A stretch of 5,669 nt of DNA. Origin: Alkaliphilus sp. (GTDB lineage: Bacteria; Bacillota; Clostridia; Peptostreptococcales; Natronincolaceae). The stretch is from positions 1 through 5,669 of the forward strand of contig JALNXC010000106.1 of NCBI GenBank assembly GCA_023230535.1, read 5' to 3'. The notes below the pieces were generated by a model. It saw only the letters and a list, made by a program, of their open reading frames with translations. It was not told the origin of the DNA and made no database searches. Numbering within the stretch: the first letter of the stretch is position 1; every line of letters begins with the position of its first letter. Shown here in pieces: positions 1-5,085 of the stretch. The translations under genes were made by a program, and so were the position numbers.

Positions 1-300
1 CAAGTTAAAAGAAAGAGAAATAAAATAATCTCCTTTAGGGCAACAGAAAAAGAAGCTGACCTATTAGATAAGAAAGTAGAGATAAGTGGACTTACTAAGC
101 AAGATTATATTATTAGTTCATTAACTGCCTCTACTGTGTCTATTAAGGCTGATTATAGACTTGAAGATAAATTTGCTCTAGAAATATTTAGACTAGCAAA
201 AGTTGTAAAGAAATATGGAAGATTAGAAGAGGAAGATCAAGAGATTTTAAGGTTTTTAATAGAGATTTACTATGAAATCAAAAAAGAAAAAAACCTTTAG
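1..300 (+). CDS. Ribbon-helix-helix mobilization-type protein, 3' part
   Basis: The reading frame is open from the first base and stops at TAG 298-300, so the last 99 residues are visible and the start lies upstream. The visible part begins with a basic stretch (VKRKRNK) and then reads IISFRATEKEADLLDKKVE, followed by SGLTKQDYIISSL. This is the beta-strand, helix, helix pattern of RHH DNA-binding proteins that accompany relaxases or plasmid partition systems. The C-terminal half is charged and helical (KYGRLEEEDQEILRFLIEIYYEIKKEK). Proteins of this kind in Firmicute elements are often annotated as plasmid mobilization proteins near vapE and mobC, and both occur downstream here. The role in DNA binding at the element's origin or oriT is inferred from fold and context; another RHH regulator is possible. 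It is distinct from the MobC at 2251. Confidence 0.75.
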   Translation, partial: QVKRKRNKIISFRATEKEADLLDKKVEISGLTKQDYIISSLTASTVSIKADYRLEDKFALEIFRLAKVVKKYGRLEEEDQEILRFLIEIYYEIKKEKNL

Positions 301-319
301 CACAAAGGCCAAAGGCACA

Positions 320-371
320 CCCCATTTGGAATGTTTCTACCAAATTCATTTTACCATATGGGGTCTGTTTT
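320..371 (+). terminator. Terminator-like stem-loop after the RHH gene
   Basis: CCCCATTTGG (320-329) pairs with CCATATGGGG (354-363) with one mismatch. The stem can extend inward by AATG (330-333) with CATT (347-350), leaving a three-base bulge (TTA) and a 13-base loop. It is followed by TCTGTTTT (364-371), an imperfect U-tract. The position, 20 bases after the stop of the upstream gene and before a strong ribosome binding site, suits a weak or attenuating intrinsic terminator. A structural role in mobilization or replication cannot be excluded. Confidence 0.4.
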
Positions 372-395
372 GGACAGCATGAGGAGGTAAAAAGA

Positions 396-524
396 ATGGA
401 AAAATATCTTGATTATGTAGAAAAGACAATAGATAAAGTCTTAGGCCTTGGAAATTTTGTAGCCTTTGACTGGAGCCGACATTTTGAATATAAGACAAGG
501 AATTGGTCCTATGAAAGAGTTTAA
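396..524 (+). CDS. Small hypothetical ORF (42 aa) leading into the VapE gene
   Basis: ATG 396 has a near-ideal ribosome binding site, AGGAGGT at 382-388, with seven bases of spacing. The frame ends at TAA 522-524 and gives 42 residues, starting MEKYLDYVEKTIDKVLGLGN and ending TRNWSYERV. I do not recognise the family. The N-terminal half looks amphipathic-helical, and the C-terminal half is rich in aromatic and basic residues (FDWSRHFEYK, NWSYERV). It overlaps the preferred start of the VapE gene (ATG 511) by 14 bases, so it may serve mainly to deliver ribosomes to that gene by translational coupling. It could also be a small replication accessory protein or the remnant of a longer upstream protein. 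The strong ribosome binding site is the main evidence that it is translated. Confidence 0.55.
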   Translation: MEKYLDYVEKTIDKVLGLGNFVAFDWSRHFEYKTRNWSYERV

Positions 525-1869
525 ACTAGTTATCCCTGAGATAGATCAGTCTTATTCTATAATTGATTTACAGAAAACAGTCAAAGGTGATGTAAAACAG
601 ATTACAGGAAATATTGTTACAGTACTTCTTAATCCAAAATATTGTAAGGCTAAGAAAATATATGAAGGACAAATCTTCTATGATAAATTTACCAATGAAA
701 TCAAATTTCAAGGCAAGATTATAGGGGAAAAAAGTATAAAACCAAACCAAATTAGACTATGGGATGACTCCCTAAATAACAGGTTAGGACTTGAAATAGA
801 AAAGCATTTTGGACTTAATTACAATGCTAATAAAATGTGGGATGCAGTTCGCTTTGTTGCTAATCAATATGAAATAAGTCCACCAGAACAATATCTAAAA
901 AATCTTACTTGGAAGGGAGATAGAAATGCAATAGCTAAACTCCTACCAACTTATCTAGGAGCTGAAGATACAGAACTTAATTCTTGGATTATGGAGCATA
1001 TGATTTTAGGTTTGATTAAAAGAGTATTTGAACCAGGATCTAAGTTTGATGAAATGATGGTCTTAGTAGGTGGACAAGGAATAGGAAAGTCTACTTTTGC
1101 TAGATATTTGGCTATAAGAGATGATTGGTTTTGTACCATTGAAAATATTCAAGGTAAGGATGCTGTTATGAACTTAATGGGAAAGACTGTAGTAGAAATT
1201 GAAGAATTTGTAGCCTTAAGAAATGCAAAATCAGCTAATGAAGCAAAATCATTTTTATCTAAATTAAGCGATAGAATAAGAATCCCCTATGAAAAATTTT
1301 CAACAGATGTTCCTAGGACTTGTATTTTAATTGGTACTTTAAATGAAAGAACCTTTTTAAATGACCATACTGGCGAGAGAAGGTATCTACCAATAGAATG
1401 TTGTAAGGAAAAAAGAAAAAAGGCTATTTATCCTGACAAGGATTATCAAGGAAATCGATCAGAAAAAGATTATTTGGATTCCATTAGAGAAGATTTTAAC
1501 CAAGCTTTGGCCTATGGATATAAACTTTATAAAGAAAAGAAACACTCCTGGACCTTACCAAAAGAATTACTAAAAGATTTTTACCAGGAGCAAGAAAAGT
1601 TTAAATACCTCAATCCAGATGTGGAAGATATTAGGTATTTTCTAGAAGAGTATAAGCCAGGAAGTCAAGAGCCTAACCTGACCTGCTTCAAGGAATTGGC
1701 TATGCAAGGCTATCAAATAAAATCAAAATCCTTCTCTGAAATAATGGACAATTACTTCCCAGAATGGAAGGCTATCAGATCATCAAAGACTAAAAGGATT
1801 ACTCCTAGTGGAGTATCTATACCTGTAAAACTTTATTATGAGAGAGAGGAAAAGAAAGAAAAATTGTAA
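511..1869 (+). CDS. VapE-family P-loop ATPase (virulence-associated E, replication-type helicase)
   Basis: This protein of about 452 residues matches the virulence-associated E family of phages, genomic islands and conjugative elements, thought to act as P-loop ATPases or SF3-like helicases in element replication. From the ATG start, Walker A is GGQGIGKST at about 187-195, a Walker B-like acidic strand VVEIEE is at about 227-232, and the family block GTLNERTFL then NDHTGERRYLPI spans about 275-295, including the paired arginines. The C-terminal 150 residues are charged and helical and may bind DNA or partners. The frame opens after TAG 460-462 and could begin at TTG 466, but that codon has no Shine-Dalgarno sequence. 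ATG 511 has AAGGAA at 497-502 with eight bases of spacing and overlaps the end of the upstream small ORF, so I prefer it. No primase domain is fused to it, so the protein probably works with a primase or initiator encoded elsewhere. The four TGTAAC repeats begin at its stop codon. Confidence 0.88.
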   Translation: MKEFKLVIPEIDQSYSIIDLQKTVKGDVKQITGNIVTVLLNPKYCKAKKIYEGQIFYDKFTNEIKFQGKIIGEKSIKPNQIRLWDDSLNNRLGLEIEKHFGLNYNANKMWDAVRFVANQYEISPPEQYLKNLTWKGDRNAIAKLLPTYLGAEDTELNSWIMEHMILGLIKRVFEPGSKFDEMMVLVGGQGIGKSTFARYLAIRDDWFCTIENIQGKDAVMNLMGKTVVEIEEFVALRNAKSANEAKSFLSKLSDRIRIPYEKFSTDVPRTCILIGTLNERTFLNDHTGERRYLPIECCKEKRKKAIYPDKDYQGNRSEKDYLDSIREDFNQALAYGYKLYKEKKHSWTLPKELLKDFYQEQEKFKYLNPDVEDIRYFLEEYKPGSQEPNLTCFKELAMQGYQIKSKSFSEIMDNYFPEWKAIRSSKTKRITPSGVSIPVKLYYEREEKKEKL

Positions 1870-2022
1870 CTGTGTAACCTTGTAACTTGTAACCAAGTTT
1901 TTAAAACCTTTAGAATCAGGCTAGTAGAAATGAAAGTTAAGTAATATCAAGGCTTACGGGAATAAAAATAAATGCTAATGCTATATTTGAGGACTTTTGA
2001 AATCCTAGGTTACAGTTACAAG
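1865..2022. repeat. TGTAAC direct and inverted repeats, candidate iterons
   Basis: TGTAAC occurs four times in direct orientation at 1865-1870, 1873-1878, 1881-1886 and 1888-1893, with start-to-start spacing of 8, 8 and 7 bases; the first overlaps the vapE stop codon. About 115 bases downstream, GTTACA occurs twice back to back at 2009-2014 and 2015-2020. As a result CTTGTAACTTGTAACC (1879-1894) and GGTTACAGTTACAAG (2008-2022) form an inverted repeat with a single one-base difference in length. The A+T-rich DNA between the arms contains no ORF that I trust. Short regularly spaced repeats beside a replication ATPase suggest binding sites for an initiator, possibly a replication origin. That function is inferred. 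An mRNA stem-loop after vapE is the alternative. Confidence 0.6.
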
Positions 2023-2101
2023 TCTCCCTGTGCCTATTTTATATAAACAGAAATGAAGCTTAAAATAGAGGATAAAATCAAAAACTTTAATAGCAAGCAC
2101 A

Positions 2102-2214
2102 GTAGCTGTACGGACAGCTACGGGAAAATTATAAAAGTGGGTTCTGTGTGGCCTACTTTTATATAGAAAATTTTCTACTTGTTCTTATCAGAATGATTTA
2201 GGGGTTCCCCCTAA
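2102..2214. other. Candidate oriT: cluster of four inverted repeats upstream of mobC
   Basis: Four perfect inverted repeats lie in 113 bases. GTAGCTGT/ACAGCTAC (2102-2109 and 2114-2121) has loop ACGG. TATAAAAGT/ACTTTTATA (2130-2138 and 2155-2163) has a 16-base G/T-rich loop, GGGTTCTGTGTGGCCT. TAGAAAATTTTCTA (2164-2177) is a continuous palindrome. TTAGGGG/CCCCTAA (2198-2204 and 2208-2214) has a three-base loop. There is no credible ORF here, and mobC begins 36 bases further on. Transfer origins of mobilizable plasmids and integrative elements typically lie just upstream of the mobC/relaxase genes and hold inverted repeats beside the nick site. The second repeat, with its long unpaired loop, is the best relaxase-recognition candidate. 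I cannot place a nick site. The remaining noncoding bases, 2023-2101, show nothing further that I can name. Confidence 0.5.
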
Positions 2215-2250
2215 GACCCTAGTTTGAAATAAAAAGAAAGGAAGAATATT

Positions 2251-2592
2251 ATGGCCAATAGATACAGGAATGAAAGGATAGAAATTAAATTAACTAAGGA
2301 AGAAAAAGAACTTTTCAAGAAAAAACTTGAACTTAGCAAGTCAAAATCCATGGGACACTTTATAAGGAAATGTGTTATGGAGGCCCCTATATTTGTAGTA
2401 GATATGAATGAATTTAGGAAGATGCAGACCCTTATTGGGAGGAATGCAAACAATCTTAATCAGATAGCGAAAAGAGTAAATACTACAGGAGTAATCTATA
2501 GGGAAGACATAGAAGATCTTAAAAAAGAAAATGATGATATATCAAGAGAAATATTAAAGATACAGAATATCTTGGTTAGGAAATATATTTAA
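2251..2592 (+). CDS. mobC: MobC-type relaxosome accessory protein
   Basis: This 113-residue protein has the layout of MobC relaxosome proteins, which bind oriT and help the relaxase melt and nick it. Residues 7-45 form an RHH-like DNA-binding unit (RNERIEIKLTKEEKELFKKK, then SMGHFIRKCVMEAP). The hallmark NLNQIAKRVN lies at 68-77, followed by TTGVIYREDIEDLKK and a charged, probably coiled C-terminus. The length is normal for the family. The start is supported by AAAGGAAG at 2237-2244, six bases before ATG. The gene sits directly downstream of the candidate oriT, as expected. The relaxase gene that usually overlaps or closely follows mobC is absent: after the stop there is a promoter and an R-M operon. 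Either the relaxase lies beyond the window or the element depends on one in trans. Confidence 0.85.
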   Translation: MANRYRNERIEIKLTKEEKELFKKKLELSKSKSMGHFIRKCVMEAPIFVVDMNEFRKMQTLIGRNANNLNQIAKRVNTTGVIYREDIEDLKKENDDISREILKIQNILVRKYI

Positions 2593-2598
2593 AACTAC

Positions 2599-2639
2599 TT
2601 ACAGGTGTAATTAGAACTAAAGTCTGTTATAATTATAAT
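2599..2639 (+). promoter_or_regulatory. Promoter and candidate operators of the R-M operon
   Basis: A perfect extended -10 element, TGTTATAAT, lies at 2625-2633, and a second TATAAT follows at 2634-2639. No good -35 hexamer is seen at the right distance, which is tolerable for an extended -10 promoter. Two palindromes sit end to end just upstream: TTACAGGTGTAA (2599-2610, arms TTACA/TGTAA) and TTAGAACTAA (2611-2620, arms TTAG/CTAA). They cover the -35 zone and are placed as operators for the HTH protein encoded 38 bases downstream would be. The promoter shows that the following genes are transcribed apart from mobC. Binding by the HTH protein is inferred. Confidence 0.55.
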
Positions 2640-2670
2640 AATAAGTAAATTTGCAGAAGGAGATAAAGAT

Positions 2671-2889
2671 ATGGAGAATTTTGGACAGGTAGTTTTCAAA
2701 ATTGATCAGGTCTTGGAGGAGAAAAACATAAGCAAAAACAAATTAGAAAAGGATGCTAATTTACAGAGGACTCAGCTCAATTCATATTGCAACAATAAAG
2801 TTAAGAGATTAGATTTAGCTACAATAGCAAAAATTTGCTATGTTTTAGACTGTGAGATAGCGGATATTATGGAGTACGTAGGGAAATAA
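2671..2889 (+). CDS. Small XRE-family (HTH_26-type) regulator, probable R-M control protein
   Basis: This complete 72-residue protein is one helix-turn-helix domain of the Cro/CI (XRE) superfamily, closest to the HTH_26 type. The helix-turn-helix is at about 21-43 (SKNKLEKDANLQRTQLNSYC then NNK). The C-terminal part RLDLATIAKICYVLDCEIADI, written here as RLDLATIAKI plus CYVLDCEIADI, is the usual closing helix pair in this type. AGAAGGAGA at 2656-2664 gives a strong ribosome binding site. It is the first gene of the unit carrying the methyltransferases and the nuclease-helicase, with 16 bases before the next gene. In many R-M systems a small XRE protein (C protein) in this position controls its own promoter and delays the nuclease until methylation is in place. 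Activator, repressor or both cannot be decided from sequence; the two palindromes upstream are its likely binding sites. Confidence 0.85.
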   Translation: MENFGQVVFKIDQVLEEKNISKNKLEKDANLQRTQLNSYCNNKVKRLDLATIAKICYVLDCEIADIMEYVGK

Positions 2890-2905
2890 AGGGGTGAAAT
2901 AAGTA

Positions 2906-3565
2906 ATGGTAAATGAGCAGGTAAAATCTAGAAAGCGAGTAGCAGACCATGGAGAGGTCTTTACTTCTGAAAGAGAAGTAAATGCAATGTTAGATTTAGT
3001 AAAACAGGAAACTGAAAGAATTGATAGTAGATTTTTAGAACCTGCCTGCGGGACAGGCAATTTTCTTGCTGAGATTTTGAATAGAAAATTAAAGGTGGTA
3101 AAGAAAAGATACTCTAAAAACAAATCGGATTATGAAAAATATGCTGTATTAGCTATTACGAGCATTTACGGTGTGGATATTTTAGAAGACAATGTTTTGG
3201 AATGCCGTAATCGTATGTTTTCAATTTTTAATGATGAATATACAAAGATATGTAAAGAAGATGCTAATGATGAATGCAGGGAGGCAGTAAGATATATATT
3301 ATCTAGGAATATTTTACATGGAGATGCTTTAACAATGGCAACACTAGAGGGAGAACCAATTATATTTTCAGAATGGTCCTTAGTTAGTGGAAGCATGATA
3401 AAGCGAAGAGATTATCGTTATGATGAGTTATTAGCAGGGAGCCAAGAACAAATCTCTATTTTTATGGTGGGATGGGAGTACGATGAAGAAATTCAAGCTT
3501 TTATACCAGCACCTTTAAGAGAATATCCTCTTATAGATTATAGGAGGGTTCAATATGTTGAATAA
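2906..3565 (+). CDS. Small DNA adenine methyltransferase-like subunit lacking NPPY
   Basis: This 219-residue protein carries the N-terminal half of an N6-adenine methyltransferase fold. A motif X-like segment RVADHGEVFTSEREVNAML is at 11-29, motif I LEPACGTGNFL (SAM-binding loop) at 44-54, motif II IYGVDIL at 87-93 with acidic E94 next, and a motif III-like NILHGDAL at 135-142. Where motif IV (NPPY/DPPY) should follow, the chain reads IIFSEWSLVSGSMIKRRDYR, so the catalytic motif is absent, and the protein ends with a proline- and tyrosine-rich tail. The stop is clean and the next gene overlaps by 11 bases, which argues for a dedicated short subunit rather than a random truncation. AGGGGTG at 2890-2896 serves as ribosome binding site. 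I infer that it binds SAM, or scaffolds, in a complex with the next protein. A decayed methyltransferase is the alternative. Confidence 0.8.
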   Translation: MVNEQVKSRKRVADHGEVFTSEREVNAMLDLVKQETERIDSRFLEPACGTGNFLAEILNRKLKVVKKRYSKNKSDYEKYAVLAITSIYGVDILEDNVLECRNRMFSIFNDEYTKICKEDANDECREAVRYILSRNILHGDALTMATLEGEPIIFSEWSLVSGSMIKRRDYRYDELLAGSQEQISIFMVGWEYDEEIQAFIPAPLREYPLIDYRRVQYVE

Positions 3566-5075
3566 TGATTTATATTCTAATATGTATAATCCGGATGTTC
3601 TCTCAACCCTTGCTAATCTATCAAGTGATGAGGTGTTTACACCACCAGAAATTGCAAATCAGATGTTAGACTTGTTGCCTAAAGACCTATGGTCTAATCC
3701 AGAAACTACTTTTTTAGATCCTGCCTGTAAGTCAGGAGTATTTCTAAGGGAAATAGCTAAGCGTTTAATTGATGGACTAGAAGATAAAATACCGGATTTA
3801 CAAGAAAGATTAGATCATATTTTCCAAAAACAAATATATGGAATTGCAATCACAGAACTTACTAGTTTACTTTCTAGGAGAAGTACATATGGTTCTAAAT
3901 ATGCAAATAGTATTTTTTCTTTTAGTGAGTTTGATAACCCCATAGGAAATATCAAGTTTAATATCATTGAACATACATGGGAAGGAGATAGATGTAAGTA
4001 TTGTAGAGCATCGAAATCAGAGTATGATAGGAGAGATGATTTAGAAACTCATGCATATGAGTTTATTCATAGAAAAAAAACAGAGGAGATATTTAATATG
4101 AAATTTGATGTAATAATAGGAAATCCTCCTTATCAATTAGATGATGGAGGGGCTCAAGCGAGTGCAAAACCCATATATCACTTATTTATTGAGCAAGCGA
4201 AAAAATTAAATCCTAGATACTTAGTAATGATTACTCCTTCAAGATGGTTTTCGGGAGGAAAGGGTTTGGATAACTTTAGAAGAGATATGCTACACGATAA
4301 GCGCATTAAGAAGATTGTTGATTTTCAAGCTTCATCTGACTGTTTTCCCGGAGTAGAAATAAAAGGTGGAGTAAACTACTTTTTATGGGATAGGGATTAT
4401 AATGATAAATGTGAAGTTATTAATATGGAGAAAGGAAATATAATATCGCAAGATAAAAGATTTTTATTAGAGGAGGGGATAGGTACTTTTATTAGATATA
4501 ATGAATCAATAAGTATTTTAAGAAAAGTAAGAAAACATAATGATATAGAAGGTGAATTTTCTTCACTAGTTAGTGCAAGAAAGCCATTTGGTTTTCCCAC
4601 CAATTTTAAAAGATATAATAAAACAAAAAGTGAAGGAGCTAATATAAAGATATATGGAAATAGGGTTGTAGGTTATGTGCCTATTAAGATTATAGAAAAT
4701 AATAAAAAATGGATTAATACTCATAAAGTATATATATCTAGAGCATATGGAGCGGGTGAGAATTTCCCACATCAAATAATAAATCGCCCATTTTATGGTG
4801 AGAAAAACTCTGTATGTACTGAAACATATCTTCATATAGGGCCTTTTCAAAGTAAACAAGAAAGTAAGAATGCTATTAGTTATATAGAAACAAAATTTTT
4901 TAGGTTTATGGTAATGTTATTAAAAAATACTCAAGATGCAACTAGAAAAGTTTATGAACTTGTTCCGCTTCAAGACTTTTCTAAATCCTGGACAGATAAA
5001 GAGCTATACAAAAAATATAATTTAAATCAAGAAGAAATTGACTTTATAGAATCTATGATTAAACCAATGGAATAG
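3555..5075 (+). CDS. Eco57I-type N6-adenine DNA methyltransferase with zinc-finger-like insert
   Basis: This 506-residue gamma-class adenine methyltransferase should methylate adenine in a specific site and protect host DNA. Motif X-like DEVFTPPEIANQML is at 25-38, motif I LDPACKSGVFL at 54-64, and catalytic motif IV FDVIIGNPPYQL at 184-195, followed by PSRWF at 228-232. Motif I departs from the usual PACGSG by lysine for the first glycine (K59). A CKYC pair (147-150) with H166 and H172 lies just before motif IV and could bind a metal. The C-terminal 250 residues probably hold the target recognition domain, including FPHQIINRPF and the segment FFRFMVMLLKNTQDATRKVY. Parts of this half are very A+T-rich; by my count about 24% GC over 4381-4560. 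AGGAGGG at 3542-3548 supports the ATG, inside the previous gene, so the two are translationally coupled. I infer that it forms a complex with the small subunit. Confidence 0.88.
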   Translation: MLNNDLYSNMYNPDVLSTLANLSSDEVFTPPEIANQMLDLLPKDLWSNPETTFLDPACKSGVFLREIAKRLIDGLEDKIPDLQERLDHIFQKQIYGIAITELTSLLSRRSTYGSKYANSIFSFSEFDNPIGNIKFNIIEHTWEGDRCKYCRASKSEYDRRDDLETHAYEFIHRKKTEEIFNMKFDVIIGNPPYQLDDGGAQASAKPIYHLFIEQAKKLNPRYLVMITPSRWFSGGKGLDNFRRDMLHDKRIKKIVDFQASSDCFPGVEIKGGVNYFLWDRDYNDKCEVINMEKGNIISQDKRFLLEEGIGTFIRYNESISILRKVRKHNDIEGEFSSLVSARKPFGFPTNFKRYNKTKSEGANIKIYGNRVVGYVPIKIIENNKKWINTHKVYISRAYGAGENFPHQIINRPFYGEKNSVCTETYLHIGPFQSKQESKNAISYIETKFFRFMVMLLKNTQDATRKVYELVPLQDFSKSWTDKELYKKYNLNQEEIDFIESMIKPME

Positions 5076-5085
5076 GAGGGATAGC

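Noticed and set aside
466..510. Upstream TTG start for the VapE gene adding 15 residues
   Set aside because: TTG 466 has no Shine-Dalgarno sequence, while ATG 511 has AAGGAA at good spacing and overlaps the upstream stop codon in a coupling arrangement.
396..600. The small ORF and VapE as one gene broken by a frameshift
   Set aside because: The VapE chain from ATG 511 is already of ordinary length with its own ribosome binding site, and the small ORF ends inside it in another frame without recognisable homology to a lost N-terminal domain.
1884..1903. Intrinsic terminator after vapE (AACTTG/CAAGTT followed by TTTT)
   Set aside because: The stem has only six mostly A/T pairs and is built from the TGTAAC repeats, so the repeat interpretation explains it better.
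2845..3396. Minus-strand ORFs across the small methyltransferase gene, and others at 568-1139, 2211-2453 and 4397-4859
   Set aside because: They lie opposite well-supported genes, have low-complexity hydrophobic translations, and lack convincing ribosome binding sites; they are shadows.
4381..4740. A+T-rich stretch within the large methyltransferase as a separate insertion
   Set aside because: The frame is continuous and the protein keeps an ordinary Eco57I-type layout; target recognition domains are commonly compositionally divergent, and intervening bases at 4561-4680 return to typical composition.
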